A DNA stretch of 64,000 nt from Halomonas huangheensis (GCF_001431725.1 NZ_CP013106.1:620001-684000); one strand, 5' to 3'. Counted from the first letter of the stretch, positions 45,885 to 57,305 are shown. Numbers and translations: made by a program. Notes: generated from the sequence alone by a model not told the origin.

Positions 45885-47570
45885 TTACATTTCCTCCGGT
45901 GCACTCACGCCCAGCAGGTCCAGGCCGTTGCGCAGTACCTGACGGGCTGCCAGCCCCAATGCCAGACGAGCATTGCGCAGGGCGTCGTCTTCGACCATTA
46001 CCTTGCAGGCGTTGTAGCAACTATGGAAGTCAGCTGCCAGGTCCTGGAGATACTGGGCGACCTGCTGGGGCTCGCGCGATCGGGCCGCATGCGAGACGAC
46101 TTCCGGGTAGCGTGCCAGCCGGTTGAGCAGCAGTTTTTCCTGCTCGGCATCCAGCAGGCCGAGGTTGGCCATGGCCAGCTCGTTATCGAATGGCAGGTTT
46201 TCCGAATCGGCCTTGCGCAGCACGCTGCAAACTCGCGCATGGGCATACTGTACGTAGTAGACCGGGTTGTCGTTGGACTGCGAGCGAGCCAGGTCGATAT
46301 CGAAGGTCAACTGCGAGTCGGCACGCCGTGCGGCGAGGAAATAACGAGTGGCATCTCGGCCCACCTCGTCGATCAGATCACGCAGCGTGACATAACTGCC
46401 CGCGCGCTTGGACAGTTTGACCTCGACGCCAGAACGCGTGACCAACACCATCTGGTGCAGTACATAGTCGGGCCAGCCCTGCGGAATGCCGGTGTCCAGT
46501 GCCTGCAAACCAGCGCGCACACGAGTCACGGTGGAGTGGTGATCGGCTCCCTGCTCGTTGACGACAGTGCCGAAGCCGCGCTGCCATTTGTCCAGGTGAT
46601 AGGCCACATCCGGCAGAAAGTAGGTGTAGCTGCCGTCGCTCTTGCGCATCACCCGATCCTTGTCGTCGCCGAAATCGGTGGTGCGCAGCCACAGGGCGCC
46701 ATCCTGCTCGTAGGTGTGACCGTTGTCGACCAGGCGCTGGGCGGTCTCCTCGACCTTGCCATCCTTGTACAGCGAGGATTCGAGGAAATAGACATCGAAG
46801 GAGACACCGAACGCACGCAAGTCGAGGTCCTGCTCGCGACGTAGCCAGGCAACAGCGAATTCACGAATCGCATCGAGGTTGTTGGCGTCAGTCGCCGCGG
46901 TGACATGACGGTCATCTGCGTGAACGGATTCGCCAGCCATGTACGCCTTCGCCACATCGGTGATGTAGTCGCCGCGATAGCCATCCTCGGGCCAGCTATC
47001 GTCCTCTGGACCGAAGCCCAGAGCTCGAGCCTGCACCGAGAGCGCCAGATTGTTGATCTGAGCGCCGGCATCGTTGTAGTAGAACTCGCGGGTCACCTCG
47101 TGACCAGTAGCCTCGAGCAGGCGGGATAGGCAGTCACCAACAGCAGCCCCACGACCATGACCGACGTGTAGAGGGCCAGTCGGGTTGGCGGAAACAAACT
47201 CCACCTGCACCTTGCGGCCCTGCCCAACAAGGCTGCGGCCGAAGGTATCGCCAGCTTCGAGTACCTGGCGAACCACCTGCGCGGCGGCATCGGTGGCGGC
47301 GAAGAAGTTGATGAAGCCGGGACCCGCGATGTCCACACGCGAAACGGCGGTATTTTCCGGCAGAGCGGCGACCAGCTTTTCGGCCAGTTGGCGCGGCGGC
47401 TGGCCGGCTGGTTTGGCCAGCATCAAGGCAATATTGGTAGCGTAATCGCCGTGGGTCTTGTCACGCGTCGGGTCGACCTTGATGACCGGGGTGATTTCGG
47501 CCGGCACAACCTGTTGCTGCTTGAGCTCGTCCAGCGCGGCTTCGAGCAGCGCAACAATAGTGTCTTTCAT
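45885..47570 (-). CDS. argS: Arginyl-tRNA synthetase
   Basis: 561 residues. The HIGH-type motif is [12 protein letters not shown] and the KMSK-like site [12 protein letters not shown]. The N-terminal additional domain and the C-terminal DALR anticodon domain ([12 protein letters not shown] to the end) are present. It charges tRNA-Arg. ATG at 47570 gives the standard start [13 protein letters not shown]; the longer frame to 47672 is rejected. Confidence 0.97.
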   Translation of the reverse strand: MKDTIVALLEAALDELKQQQVVPAEITPVIKVDPTRDKTHGDYATNIALMLAKPAGQPPRQLAEKLVAALPENTAVSRVDIAGPGFINFFAATDAAAQVVRQVLEAGDTFGRSLVGQGRKVQVEFVSANPTGPLHVGHGRGAAVGDCLSRLLEATGHEVTREFYYNDAGAQINNLALSVQARALGFGPEDDSWPEDGYRGDYITDVAKAYMAGESVHADDRHVTAATDANNLDAIREFAVAWLRREQDLDLRAFGVSFDVYFLESSLYKDGKVEETAQRLVDNGHTYEQDGALWLRTTDFGDDKDRVMRKSDGSYTYFLPDVAYHLDKWQRGFGTVVNEQGADHHSTVTRVRAGLQALDTGIPQGWPDYVLHQMVLVTRSGVEVKLSKRAGSYVTLRDLIDEVGRDATRYFLAARRADSQLTFDIDLARSQSNDNPVYYVQYAHARVCSVLRKADSENLPFDNELAMANLGLLDAEQEKLLLNRLARYPEVVSHAARSREPQQVAQYLQDLAADFHSCYNACKVMVEDDALRNARLALGLAARQVLRNGLDLLGVSAPEEM

Positions 47571-47715
47571 GAGAAATTCGTGTCCTGTGGCTCGGTGACG
47601 GGCAACCGACTGTCCTGAAAAACTGTTCCGAGAAAAAACAGTGCCCGTCGGCGGGCAGACCTGGCCGACCATTATCAGTGATTGCGGCCAGCCTTTAAAG
47701 GCCGAACGGTCCGAC

Positions 47716-49956
47716 TCAACTCAGCGTCTGTGGGTCAATGTCCAGTGACCAGCGCACTCGACGTGCTTCTGGACAACGTTCCAGCCATGCGACCAGCCAG
47801 GCGCAGGCTTCGTGGAGCAGGCTGCGCTTCTGCGCCGACAGCATCAACTGCAGGTGGTAACGGTTCTGTCGTCGCTCCATAGGGGCAGGAACCGGGCCGA
47901 GGCAGTCCACAGCCAGCCCACTTTGCTGGAGGTGATCGCGCATGATGGTGGCAGACTGGCTGGCCATGGTGCTCAATTGAGCCTCATTGGGGCTTTCGAG
48001 ACGTAATAGCGCCATATAGCGCCAGGGAGGCAGTGCGGCAATACGCCGCTCCTCAAGCAGTGTCGTGGCCAGAGCTTCGTATCCGCGTTCGGCCAGTAGG
48101 CGTAGGTTGGGGTCATCCGGATGCATGGTCTGCACCAGCACCCGTCCGGGGTGGGCAGCGCGACCCGCGCGCCCTGCGACCTGTTCGAGCAATTGGGCAC
48201 TGTGCTCGAGGGCGCGGAAGTCACTGGCGTAAAGGCCTGCATCGGCGTTGACGACAACTACCAGCGTTACATGTGGCAGATGATGCCCCTTGGCCAGCAT
48301 CTGGGTACCGACCAGCAGTGCTGGTTCGCCACGGCGGATCTCGGTAAGCATCCGGTCCATGGCATCTTTTGCTCGGGTACTGTCACGGTCGATGCGATAT
48401 ACCGGCACCTTGGGAAACAGCTCTCCGAGAGTTTCTTCGCTGCGCTCTGTGCCACTGCCCAGCGGACGCAGGTCGGCGCTGCCGCAGTCAGGACAGGCAT
48501 CGGGAAGCGCACGCCGCCGATCGCAATGGTGGCAGGCGAGCATGGGTGGATGGCGATGCAGGGTCATGCGCGCATCGCAGTGATCGCACTCGGCCATCCA
48601 TCCACAGGCGTGGCAGGCCAGTGTCGGGGCAAAACCACGACGATTGATGAACACCAGCACCTGATGACCGGCATCCAGCGTTGCACCAATGGCATCGATG
48701 ACCGGTGGCACCAGGCCACCGCGCCGGATACGAGCCTTGGTATCGGTAAGTTCGAGTTTCGCCGGAGGGTGACGAGTCGCTCGCTGGCGCATGGTCAGGC
48801 GCCGATAATGGCCTCGTTGAGCGTGCAGCAGACTTTCCAGCGAGGGTGTGGCACTCCCCAGCACCAGCGGGATCTGGTGATGCCGGGCGCGCATTACAGC
48901 AAGATCACGCGCGTGATAGCGCAGACCGTCCTGCTGTTTGAAAGAGCCGTCATGTTCCTCGTCGACGATGATCACGCCGGGGCGGGCGAGTGGCGTGAAG
49001 ATTGCCGAGCGAGTGCCGATAATGATCGAGGCACGACCGCTGGAGGCTGCTTGCCAGGCGTCCAGTCGTTCGTGATCGGTCAGGCCTGAGTGCAAGGCGA
49101 CGACTGGCACACGAAAGCGTTGCACGAAACGGCCTAGTGTCTGTGGGGTCAAACCGATCTCGGGAATCAGTACCAGTGCCTGGCGGCCCTTTGCGACCAC
49201 CGCTTCAATCAATTGCAGATAGACCTCGGTCTTGCCACTGCCGGTGACGCCTTGCAATAGACAGGGGTGAAAGCGCTCCAGGCCTTCGTGCAGCACCGCC
49301 AGAGCGGCACTTTGTTCAGCGTTGAGTGTCAGTGCGGGACTGGCCAACAGTCCTTTGCCCTCTGCCATGGTGTTCTGGGTAAGGGTTTCCTCTCGACACT
49401 GGACCAGTCGCTTGGCTTCAAGCGCGCGAAGCTGCTCTCGGGTAAAGGACTGAGCGAAGATTGCCTGACTGGTCAGTCCGCGCGGGTGCTGGCCCAGCAT
49501 CTTGAGCAGGGCGGCCTGGCGCGGCGCACGGGTCAGTCGCTCATCGTGCTCGGTAGTGGTGTCAGTGGCATGCCAGCGCTCGCGGGTACGCGCCTCGAAT
49601 GGGCGTCCCTGGCGCAGTAGCACCGGCATGGCATTGGCGAGCGTGTCGCCCAGAGCATGTTGATAGTAGCGTGCGGTAAAATGACACAGCCATAACCAGT
49701 CTGCTGGTAATGGAGCGTTATCGAGGCAGGCATCTATGGGTTTGAGTCGAGAAAATTCCAGTTCACTGTGATCGCGGCATTCGATGATCACGCCAACGAC
49801 CTGGCGACGGCCAAAGCTGACTCGCACGCGCAGACCGGGAACCCAGCCGCAGGAGGGCGGTGCTCCGGCTGGGAAATAGTCGAACAGGCGGCGCAGCGGC
49901 GATGGAATGGCGATGCCCAGCACGCGCGGCGCGCGCGGGGGAGAGGAATTCTGCAA
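47716..49956 (-). CDS. priA: Primosomal protein N' PriA helicase (TTG start)
   Basis: 746 residues. The N-terminal 3'-DNA-binding domain begins [13 protein letters not shown]. Then come Walker [15 protein letters not shown] box [22 protein letters not shown], the Cys-rich zinc sites ([30 protein letters not shown]) and a C-terminal domain. It restarts stalled replication forks. No ATG or GTG fits the N-terminus well; TTG at 49956 with GGAGG five bases upstream does. The gene diverges from rpmE. Confidence 0.95.
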   Translation of the reverse strand: MQNSSPPRAPRVLGIAIPSPLRRLFDYFPAGAPPSCGWVPGLRVRVSFGRRQVVGVIIECRDHSELEFSRLKPIDACLDNAPLPADWLWLCHFTARYYQHALGDTLANAMPVLLRQGRPFEARTRERWHATDTTTEHDERLTRAPRQAALLKMLGQHPRGLTSQAIFAQSFTREQLRALEAKRLVQCREETLTQNTMAEGKGLLASPALTLNAEQSAALAVLHEGLERFHPCLLQGVTGSGKTEVYLQLIEAVVAKGRQALVLIPEIGLTPQTLGRFVQRFRVPVVALHSGLTDHERLDAWQAASSGRASIIIGTRSAIFTPLARPGVIIVDEEHDGSFKQQDGLRYHARDLAVMRARHHQIPLVLGSATPSLESLLHAQRGHYRRLTMRQRATRHPPAKLELTDTKARIRRGGLVPPVIDAIGATLDAGHQVLVFINRRGFAPTLACHACGWMAECDHCDARMTLHRHPPMLACHHCDRRRALPDACPDCGSADLRPLGSGTERSEETLGELFPKVPVYRIDRDSTRAKDAMDRMLTEIRRGEPALLVGTQMLAKGHHLPHVTLVVVVNADAGLYASDFRALEHSAQLLEQVAGRAGRAAHPGRVLVQTMHPDDPNLRLLAERGYEALATTLLEERRIAALPPWRYMALLRLESPNEAQLSTMASQSATIMRDHLQQSGLAVDCLGPVPAPMERRQNRYHLQLMLSAQKRSLLHEACAWLVAWLERCPEARRVRWSLDIDPQTLS

Positions 49957-49985
49957 TTGGCCTCCACAGCGAGTTCTGCTAGAAT
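49957..49985 (+). promoter_or_regulatory. Candidate rpmE promoter
   Basis: TTGGCC (49957-49962), 17 bases, TGC-TAGAAT (49980-49985) with an extended -10. It is immediately next to the priA start and about 125 bases upstream of rpmE. Confidence 0.55.
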
Positions 49986-50113
49986 ACCGGCCCGCTTCCT
50001 TAGCGGATGCGGTCAATACCGGCCGGCTGTGAGCGAGAACGCTCCAGTCTTTACCCCGTATGCGGTGCCTGGCATCGGATCAGGTGGCGGCATACAGCCA
50101 AGTGAGGTTCAAG

Positions 50114-50326
50114 ATGAAACAAGGTATCCACCCGGATTACAAGAAGGTCGGCGCGACTTGCTCCTGCGGCGCTACTTTCGAGGTTGGTTCGACTTCCGGT
50201 CATGACCTGAGCCTGGACGTTTGCTCCCAGTGCCACCCGTTCTACACCGGTAAGCAGAAGCAAGCCACCACTGGTGGTCGCGTCGAGCGCTTCAACAAGC
50301 GTTTTGGTGCTGCCATCAAGCGTTGA
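50114..50326 (+). CDS. rpmE: Ribosomal protein L31 (zinc type)
   Basis: 70 residues. [19 protein letters not shown] and [13 protein letters not shown] keep the four Cys of the zinc-binding (C+) L31 form. Such genes are often paired with a Cys-free paralogue induced by zinc starvation; none is seen here. ATG at 50114 is preferred to the longer frame. A strong terminator follows. Confidence 0.97.
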   Translation: MKQGIHPDYKKVGATCSCGATFEVGSTSGHDLSLDVCSQCHPFYTGKQKQATTGGRVERFNKRFGAAIKR

Positions 50327-50345
50327 TCGCATCGCGTTCTCGCTC

Positions 50346-50380
50346 AACAAACCCGCCCTCAGAGGCGGGTTTGTTGTTTA
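50346..50380 (+). terminator. Rho-independent terminator of rpmE
   Basis: AACAAACCCGCC (50346-50357) and GGCGGGTTTGTT (50364-50375) form a perfect 12-base stem with a CTCAGA loop, followed by GTTT. Confidence 0.9.
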
Positions 50381-50731
50381 TGGCCCGTGCTGCACTGCAC
50401 CAGTGCAGGGGATTGAGTCAACGGCTAAGCTGACCAGAATAAACGTAAAGCAATGTAAGTCTTTTGCAGTAATGTTGATGGGTTGATCGCTTCTCGGCAG
50501 CAAGTTGATTGATACGGGGCAGCCCGTTTCACGCTGAGTCGAGATACCATGAATAGTTTAGGTATTGTTTTTGTTGCGGTGCGACAAAATCTTGTCGGCA
50601 CCTGCGTGGAAAATCGCTGAAATTGCGTGTATTCCACTGGAAGTCGTGTAGTGTTGAGAAATGGAAAATTTTTCTATAATCTCGATGCCACAATGTTTAC
50701 TGCCTTTCTACAGGACACCCGGACACTGAGC
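50381..50731. other. rpmE-maeB intergenic region
   Basis: 350 bases without a gene. It is AT-richer than the flanks and contains the maeB promoter candidate. Confidence 0.6.
50652..50680 (+). promoter_or_regulatory. Candidate maeB promoter
   Basis: A consensus -10 TATAAT (50675-50680) with TGTTGA 17 bases upstream (50652-50657). The -35 is weak; the start would give a leader of about 45 bases. Confidence 0.6.
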
Positions 50732-52000
50732 ATGACTGATGCCAAGAAGCAGGCCGCGCTGGATTATCACGCCTTTCCGATTCCCGGTAAGCTCTCGGTT
50801 GAGCTGACCAAACCCACGGCGACCGCCAGAGACCTGGCGCTGGCCTACAGCCCTGGAGTGGCTGAGCCGGTGCGCGAGATCGCAGCGGACCCAGAGAACG
50901 CCTATCGCTACACCGGCAAGGGAAATCTGGTTGCAGTGATTTCCGATGGCACGGCAATTCTCGGCCTGGGGAACCTGGGCCCCCTGGCGAGCAAGCCGGT
51001 CATGGAAGGCAAGGGCGTGCTGTTCAAGCGCTTTGCCGGAATCAACTCGGTGGACATCGAAGTCAATGCCGAGAGCCCTCAGGCCTTCATCGACACCGTG
51101 GCACGCATTGCGGATACCTGGGGGGGGATCAACCTCGAGGATATCAAGGCGCCCGAGTGTTTCGAGATCGAGCAGGCGCTGGTCGAGCGTTGCAATATTC
51201 CGGTCTTCCACGACGATCAGCACGGCACCGCCATCGTGACCGCCGCAGGTATGCTCAATGCTCTGGATATTGCCGGCAAGTCGCTGGAGGCGGCGCGTAT
51301 CGTCTGCCTGGGGGCCGGTGCGGCAGCCATTGCCTGCATGAAACTGCTGGTGGCCTGTGGCGCTCGCCCCGAAAATCTGGTGATGCTGGATCGCAAGGGG
51401 GTCATTCACGCCGGGCGTGAGGACCTCAATCAGCACAAGGCAATGTTTGCTGTCGATACCGACAAGCGGACGCTGGATGATGCTATCGACGGTGCGGATG
51501 TGTTCGTCGGCCTGTCTGGCCCCGGGCTGATGACTGCGGACCACATCCGCAAGATGGCGCCGAATCCGGTGGTCTTTGCCTGCACCAACCCTGATCCGGA
51601 AATTCACCCGGATCTGGCTCGAGAGGTGCGGCCTGATGTGATCATGGCCACCGGTCGTTCCGACTACCCGAACCAGGTCAACAATGTTCTTGGTTTTCCG
51701 TTCATCTTCCGCGGAGCGCTTGATGTGCGGGCCACGCGTATCAACGAAGCGATGAAGGTTGCGGCGGTGCATGCTCTCAAGGATCTTGCCCGTGAACCAG
51801 TTCCCCAGGCCGTGCTGGATGCCTATGAGGCGGACGAGATGAGTTTTGGTCGCGAGTACATCATTCCCACTCCGGTGGATGTGCGTCTGTTGGAGCGTGT
51901 GACTTCGGCTGTTGCTCAGGCAGCAGTGGACTCGGGAGTCGCGCGTAAGCCGTATCCGTCACATTATCCGCTCAAGACCGTCGAGGATGTCTACGGTTGA
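50732..52000 (+). CDS. maeB: Malic enzyme, short NAD(P)-dependent form
   Basis: 422 residues. The catalytic region has [24 protein letters not shown] and [11 protein letters not shown] (metal-binding), followed by a Rossmann site ([15 protein letters not shown]) and [17 protein letters not shown]. It decarboxylates malate to pyruvate. The phosphotransacetylase-like extension of the long MaeB is absent, as in Pseudomonas. ATG at 50732 gives the normal length; the open frame to 50627 is not used. A terminator follows. Confidence 0.93.
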   Translation: MTDAKKQAALDYHAFPIPGKLSVELTKPTATARDLALAYSPGVAEPVREIAADPENAYRYTGKGNLVAVISDGTAILGLGNLGPLASKPVMEGKGVLFKRFAGINSVDIEVNAESPQAFIDTVARIADTWGGINLEDIKAPECFEIEQALVERCNIPVFHDDQHGTAIVTAAGMLNALDIAGKSLEAARIVCLGAGAAAIACMKLLVACGARPENLVMLDRKGVIHAGREDLNQHKAMFAVDTDKRTLDDAIDGADVFVGLSGPGLMTADHIRKMAPNPVVFACTNPDPEIHPDLAREVRPDVIMATGRSDYPNQVNNVLGFPFIFRGALDVRATRINEAMKVAAVHALKDLAREPVPQAVLDAYEADEMSFGREYIIPTPVDVRLLERVTSAVAQAAVDSGVARKPYPSHYPLKTVEDVYG

Positions 52001-52030
52001 TCCTGATCGCGAACCCTCGCCAGGAAGCAC

Positions 52031-52060
52031 AATCGCCCCGGTCAGATGACCGGGGCGATT
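52031..52060. terminator. Hairpin between maeB and DUF481 gene
   Basis: AATCGCCCCGGTCA and TGACCGGGGCGATT form a perfect 14-base stem with a 2-base gap, in the spacer of two convergent genes. A bidirectional terminator is likely. Confidence 0.8.
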
Positions 52061-52091
52061 GCGTTATGGCAGTGTTCAGTCTGAGGACTGC

Positions 52092-52850
52092 TCAAAAGGA
52101 ATAGCGCAGCGAGGCCGAAGTGGTGCGGTCGGTCTCTGAGTCGACATCCTCGGGCGGGGCTGAGTTGTGCTTGATCTCGTGGGAAAGTCGCAGCGACATG
52201 TGCGCATTGATGCGTGTATCAAGAGCCGACAGCGACCGAGTGGTGGTATTGGCCTCGGTGCCTTCCACCGACAGTTCCTGCTCGAGGCTGGCGGACTCAC
52301 TCAATTGGTAACCAGCCTCCAGGGCGCCATAGGCTACTGCCCACTGCTCGTCCTCTTCCCCTTCGATAGCATCGGCACGGTAACCCGGGCCGGCCTCCAG
52401 AGTCAGGTTGGCGGTCGGACTATCGATCAGTTGGCGGCCATAGCCGGTAATGGCGGTAAGCTGGTGGTCATAGCCGCTGAAACGATCCTTCTCCCAGCGA
52501 CCGAAACCGAACAGGTAATTTGGACCATCGAGTTCGCGGCGCTCTCGCATGGAGCCCAGATACCGCTCTGCGCTGGTTTCATCATCCTCGCTGGCATGAC
52601 GTATTTCCCCACGTAGGCTATGCATCCACAGGCCTGTAATCCACGATAGCTCACCCTTGCCCAGCAAGGTTTCGCTATTGGAGTTGCCCGATAGTTGGGT
52701 ATAGCCAAGCTCCGCCTCTCCTTCGAACGGAGGCGCATCTTTCTCTGGGGCTTCTGGAGAATAAAAGGGAGTGGCGGCGGCGTAATGGGTCGGCGCAATG
52801 CTGGCAATGCAGAGCGCAAGTGTAGCCGCTTGACGTCGTGAAAACTCCAT
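52092..52850 (-). CDS. DUF481 outer-membrane beta-barrel protein
   Basis: 252 residues. Signal peptide (AATLALCIASIAPTHYAAA), then alternating beta strands typical of the YdiY/DUF481 barrel (GEAELGYTQLSGNSNSETLLGKGELSW), ending in an aromatic C-terminal Phe (ASLRYSF), the usual BAM-targeting end. Function is unknown; related proteins include salt-induced outer-membrane proteins. The start at 52850 was chosen because the upstream extension to 53198 overlaps the PBP1A gene and lacks a signal. Confidence 0.82.
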   Translation of the reverse strand: MEFSRRQAATLALCIASIAPTHYAAATPFYSPEAPEKDAPPFEGEAELGYTQLSGNSNSETLLGKGELSWITGLWMHSLRGEIRHASEDDETSAERYLGSMRERRELDGPNYLFGFGRWEKDRFSGYDHQLTAITGYGRQLIDSPTANLTLEAGPGYRADAIEGEEDEQWAVAYGALEAGYQLSESASLEQELSVEGTEANTTTRSLSALDTRINAHMSLRLSHEIKHNSAPPEDVDSETDRTTSASLRYSF

Positions 52851-52968
52851 GAAGGGGTCTCTTTCCGGATTCAGAAAGCGACAGTTGGGTGATGAGAGAC
52901 GGCATCCATACCGCTTGATCTGGTGTCCCCCCGGCGGGTGTCGCCGGAGGGGAGAGGCGTGTCGCCGA

Positions 52969-55497
52969 TTAGAAGATGGCTTCGTAGGCGCCGGTACCTT
53001 CGGAGCCGCTGTGCTCCTCGATAACGCTTTCCACGCGCTGCGGCTGATAGGTGGGCAGATGGTCTTCGTCGAAGATCTCTTCCATGCCGCCGGGCTGGCC
53101 ATCGCTGAGCAGGCGACCGGTATTGGGGTCGATGCGTTCGGTGACGATGCCTTCCGGTGGCTCGGGGACATCTTCGGGAGTACCTTCCAGCGCAGCACTC
53201 ATGAAGTCGACCCAGATCGGCAAGGCGGCCTGGGCGCCATACTCTGCGGTCGGCGAGTAGTCGTCCTTGCCGACCCAGACCGTGGTGGCCAGGTGCTTGT
53301 TGAAGCCGGCGAACCAGGCGTCACGCTGATCGTTGGTGGTGCCTGTCTTGCCGACGATGTCCTCGCGGTTCATGGCCAGGGCCCCACGAGCGGTACCGTG
53401 TTCAACGACTTCACGCAGCATGTCGCGCAGCAGGTAGGCCGCACGCTCGTTGACCACTCGCGGAGCGACTTCATAAGTCTTGCCGTCAATCTCGGTGGTG
53501 GTTTGATCCGGGCCACACTCACGGCAGGCGACACGCGGATTGGCTTCGTCCACCAGCGTGTTCTGTTCTCCCTGGGTGATCTTCTCGATAAACCAGGGGG
53601 AGACTCGGAAGCCGCCGTTGGCCAGTACCGCGTAGGCGTTGGTCATTTCCAGCGGTGTCAGGCTGGCACTACCCAGGGCCAGCGACAGGCCGTGGGGCAG
53701 ACGATCACGCGAGAAGCCAAAGTCCACCAGGAAATCGATGGTGCGATCGAGGCCGATGGACTGCAGCAGGCGAATGGTCACCAGGTTACGTGACCGGGCA
53801 AGTCCTACGCGCAGGCGCGTCGGGCCGAGGAAGTCTCCGCTCGAGTTGGAGGGGCGCCACAGCTGGTTGCTGCCGTCGTTGAGTACCACCGGTGCGTCAT
53901 TGATGACGGTAGCGGGTGTGGCTTCACCGCTATTGAGGCCTGCCAGGTAGATGAATGGCTTGAAGATCGAGCCCGACTGACGACGTGCCTGAATAGCACG
54001 GTTGAACTTGCTGGCATCGAAGTCGAAGCCTGCCTGGAGAGCGAGAATTGCCCCCGTCTGCGGTTCCATGACCACCAGTGAGCCTTCTGCATCGGGCTGC
54101 TGCGACAGGCGCCAGCTATCGTCCTCACGCTCGAGGATGCGCACCAGGTCGCCGCGGCTGGCAATCTCGGAGGCACTGGACGGAGCCGCGCCACGATAGC
54201 GCGCGGACTTGTAGGGCGCTGCCCACTTCAGCCCATCCCACTCGATGGTGACCACCTCTCCGTCACTCATCAGGACCTTCATCTGCTGGCCTTCGCTGCT
54301 GACAACAATCGCCGGCTGCAGTGGACCGTAGGAATGCGAGCGCTCGAGTACCTGGAGCCAGTTACTGACGTCGCCTTCCACACCCTCGACTGTCGTCTGG
54401 CTGCGTTCAGCGGCACGGCGTGCGGTTTCGATGACTTCGGGCGACTCGGACAGCTCTTCTTCCAGGCCACTGCGCTCGGTCCGATCCTGAGCCTCGGCAA
54501 GGCTCTGGGGAATATCGGTCTGCTCGGCCCCACGCCAGCCATGGCGAGTGTCATAGGCAATCAGGCCATCGGCCAATGCTCTGCGTGCCATCGGCTGCAG
54601 TTTGCTGTCGATGGTGGTGGTAATTCGGTAGCTACCGTTGTACGCGTCGTCTCCGAAGCGTTCGATGGCGAACTGGCGAGCCATTTCAGCAACGTAGTCG
54701 GCCTGGACCTCGGCGCGTGCAACATGACGTTTGGCGGTGATCGGCGCTTGAACGGCTCCGTCATAGGCAGCCTGGTCGATATAGCCCAGCTCACGCATGC
54801 GATACAGAATCCAGTTACGACGGATCAGTGCACGCTCGGCATTGGCCAGTGGGTTGAAGGCTGATGGTGCCTTGGGCAAGCCAGCTATCATGGCAGTCTG
54901 TGCCAGATCCAGTTCGCTGAGTGGCTCGTTGTAGTAGACCTCCGCCGCGGCGGCGATACCGTAGGCGCGGTGCCCCAGGAAGATCTTGTTGACGTAGAGC
55001 TCCATGATCTCCTGTTTGGACAGAATCTGCTCCATCTGCAATGACAGGAGAATTTCTCGCACTTTGCGAGTAAAGGTCTGATCCAGCGTCAGCAGGTAGT
55101 TACGCGCGACCTGCATGGTGATAGTCGAGCCCCCTGACTGGATATCACCACCACTGGTCACCAGTTGTACCGCCGCGCGAACAAGACCTTTGGGATCAAC
55201 GCCGTGGTGTTCGAAGTAATTCGAGTCTTCGGCAGCCATCAGTGCCTCCACCATCTGTGGAGGGATATCGTCGTAATCGACGGGCATGCGTCGCTCGTCG
55301 CCGAACTCGCCGATCAGTTGATTATCGCGGGTATAGATGCGCAATGGGGTCTGCAGTTCGAAATCCTGCAGCTGGCGCACATCGGGAAGGCCCGGGGCGA
55401 AATACAGCGCGGCTCCGACGAGGGCCAGCGCAGCAGCGGCCCCAAGCGAGATCGCCAGCCACACGGCGGAAAAGATAAGAGTTCTGAGGTACTTCAT
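52969..55497 (-). CDS. ponA: Penicillin-binding protein 1A
   Basis: 842 residues. Short cytoplasmic tail, one transmembrane helix (about 8-33), glycosyltransferase motif AAEDSNYFEHHGVD, an OB-like insert, then the transpeptidase motifs SGSIFKPF (Ser nucleophile), SRN and GKTGTT. It polymerises and cross-links peptidoglycan. ATG at 55497 is the standard start. It diverges from pilM, the order seen in Pseudomonas. Confidence 0.97.
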   Translation of the reverse strand: MKYLRTLIFSAVWLAISLGAAAALALVGAALYFAPGLPDVRQLQDFELQTPLRIYTRDNQLIGEFGDERRMPVDYDDIPPQMVEALMAAEDSNYFEHHGVDPKGLVRAAVQLVTSGGDIQSGGSTITMQVARNYLLTLDQTFTRKVREILLSLQMEQILSKQEIMELYVNKIFLGHRAYGIAAAAEVYYNEPLSELDLAQTAMIAGLPKAPSAFNPLANAERALIRRNWILYRMRELGYIDQAAYDGAVQAPITAKRHVARAEVQADYVAEMARQFAIERFGDDAYNGSYRITTTIDSKLQPMARRALADGLIAYDTRHGWRGAEQTDIPQSLAEAQDRTERSGLEEELSESPEVIETARRAAERSQTTVEGVEGDVSNWLQVLERSHSYGPLQPAIVVSSEGQQMKVLMSDGEVVTIEWDGLKWAAPYKSARYRGAAPSSASEIASRGDLVRILEREDDSWRLSQQPDAEGSLVVMEPQTGAILALQAGFDFDASKFNRAIQARRQSGSIFKPFIYLAGLNSGEATPATVINDAPVVLNDGSNQLWRPSNSSGDFLGPTRLRVGLARSRNLVTIRLLQSIGLDRTIDFLVDFGFSRDRLPHGLSLALGSASLTPLEMTNAYAVLANGGFRVSPWFIEKITQGEQNTLVDEANPRVACRECGPDQTTTEIDGKTYEVAPRVVNERAAYLLRDMLREVVEHGTARGALAMNREDIVGKTGTTNDQRDAWFAGFNKHLATTVWVGKDDYSPTAEYGAQAALPIWVDFMSAALEGTPEDVPEPPEGIVTERIDPNTGRLLSDGQPGGMEEIFDEDHLPTYQPQRVESVIEEHSGSEGTGAYEAIF

Positions 55498-55734
55498 GAA
55501 ATCGCGGTGTCCATGCTGGAAACGAAAACGGCAGGGCGCTGAGTCTGGGTCTGGCATTCCATTGCGATGGCCATTATAGGATCACGCGCTGTTCGCCACC
55601 ACCATTGGCAGTAAATGCCTGTGCCAGGACGATAGTCAAACCGCATTCACTATCAAATGTGGGACGACAATGCGCTAGCGTAAGTAGTGGAGGCTGAGCG
55701 GGATGCTTGGCATCGCTTTTCAGGGGTGCAAGGA

Positions 55735-56766
55735 ATGCATTTTACCTCTTCTGCCAAGGGTTTGGTTGGCGTTGACATCACTTCGACCACTGTCAGGTGT
55801 ATCGAGCTCAAGGCCTGGCGGTCCACCTGGCGGGTGGGTGGCCATGCGATTGAGCCGTTACCACCTGGTGCTGTGGTCGGGCGCTGCATACAACAGCCGG
55901 CGGCTGTCGCCGCGGTTCTGTCGCGTGCGGTGGCCCACCTGGGCCCGCATTCGTACCGGGCTGCCGTTGCCGTGCCGGTCAGTGCGGTGACCATTGCACG
56001 GTTGAGTCTACCGGCGACGTTCAATGATGCCGATATTGCGGCACGCCTTGAGTGGGATTCGGACAAGTATTTTGCCGTTCCGTTCACCGAGATGGCTATT
56101 GATTTTCATCATCTCGGGATTGATGAGTCCAACGCGTCATACCAGAACATCGAACTCGTGGCTTGCCACGAGCGTTGGATAAACCAATGGGTCGGTCTGT
56201 TGCAGGATGTCGGCCTCGAACCGGTGGCGGTGGACTGTGAGAGTCTGGCACTACACAGGGTGCTGCGGTTCTGTTATCCCGGACCGGGAGGAACGGACCT
56301 TATGCTGATCGACTTGCGTGCTGAATTGATCGCCATATACGTGTGGCGTGACGGCGTGCTGGGCTACAGCCGAGATTTTCCTGGTGAAGAGTATCGTCAA
56401 CAGGAAGAGTCTGTCGATATACCCGGTAGTGAGCAATTGGCATACCGAGTTCTCAGTTGTCTGGGGCTGTGTGGTTCCGTCTGTGATACGTCCAGGCTAC
56501 ATCACCTGGTGGTCAGTGGGGATGTTCCCGAGGACAGCCGGACCTTGCGTACTTTACTCGAGCAGGCAGGTTTTGCCGAGGTCTGCTTCGCTGACCCGTT
56601 GGCGACACTTCTCGGCAGTTCGTCCACCCATCAGCGAGATCCTTCATCGCACTGCTCCTCACTACAGGAATCTTCGCAACAGGGCTCGTCACAACAGGGC
56701 TCTCCACAACAGCATTCTGCAGCTCTTCTGGTGGCTTGTGGGCTGGCGATGTGGGGCCAGCGATGA
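55735..56766 (+). CDS. pilM: Type IV pilus assembly ATPase-like protein PilM
   Basis: 343 residues. It has the actin-like PilM/FtsA fold beginning GLVGVDITSTTVRCIEL and DSDKYFAVPFTEMAIDFH. A low-complexity Ser/Gln insert near residues 310-330 (SSLQESSQQGSSQQGSPQQ) interrupts the C-terminal subdomain. PilM binds the N-terminus of PilN at the inner membrane. ATG at 55735 is preferred to the longer frame from 55687. It overlaps pilN by 4 bases. Confidence 0.87.
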   Translation: MHFTSSAKGLVGVDITSTTVRCIELKAWRSTWRVGGHAIEPLPPGAVVGRCIQQPAAVAAVLSRAVAHLGPHSYRAAVAVPVSAVTIARLSLPATFNDADIAARLEWDSDKYFAVPFTEMAIDFHHLGIDESNASYQNIELVACHERWINQWVGLLQDVGLEPVAVDCESLALHRVLRFCYPGPGGTDLMLIDLRAELIAIYVWRDGVLGYSRDFPGEEYRQQEESVDIPGSEQLAYRVLSCLGLCGSVCDTSRLHHLVVSGDVPEDSRTLRTLLEQAGFAEVCFADPLATLLGSSSTHQRDPSSHCSSLQESSQQGSSQQGSPQQHSAALLVACGLAMWGQR

Positions 56767-57305
56767 ATCATGTATCCATCAACCTGATGCCATGGCGAGA
56801 GGCGGAAGACAGGCGTCGTGCCCGATGCTTCTGGGTGCAGGTGGCGTTGTGTGCAGGGCTGGCATTTCTGCTGGCAGGAGGGGTGGCTGCGTTCTTCCGC
56901 CATGAGGTCGGTATCGCACAGCAGCGTCAGAGGCACATAGAGGCCGCGATAGAGGCTCTGGAGCCCCAGCTGAACCAGCTGCGGAGGTTGAGACAGCAGG
57001 TCACTGCGCGGGAGGCTCGGCTCATGGAGTGGCGTCAGGAGTTGCAGACTCGACGACTCAGAGTGGAGCTGTTCAACGAGCTGGCCGCCAGCATTGAGCC
57101 TGGCGTGCGCTATCAAGTGGCAACAGTGCGAGGGCAAAGCGTGGAGCTGCGTGGTGATAGCGTTGACAGTGCTGCACTGGATCGGCAGCTACAGCGCCTC
57201 GAACTGTCCGATATCTTTGAGCGGGCCGAGTTGACTGGTGTCGTAGCTCGAGGTGGGAGACAGCATTTCACCTTGAGCATGAGCCTGACGATGAGTGGCG
57301 ACTGA
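56763..57305 (+). CDS. pilN: Type IV pilus assembly protein PilN
   Basis: 180 residues. The N-terminal ISINLMPWRE-like VSINLMPWREAEDRRR is the PilM-binding motif, then one transmembrane helix (ALCAGLAFLLAGGVAAFF) and a ferredoxin-like periplasmic domain. It forms the inner-membrane alignment complex with PilO. Starts with ATGA over the pilM stop. Confidence 0.92.
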   Translation: MNHVSINLMPWREAEDRRRARCFWVQVALCAGLAFLLAGGVAAFFRHEVGIAQQRQRHIEAAIEALEPQLNQLRRLRQQVTAREARLMEWRQELQTRRLRVELFNELAASIEPGVRYQVATVRGQSVELRGDSVDSAALDRQLQRLELSDIFERAELTGVVARGGRQHFTLSMSLTMSGD

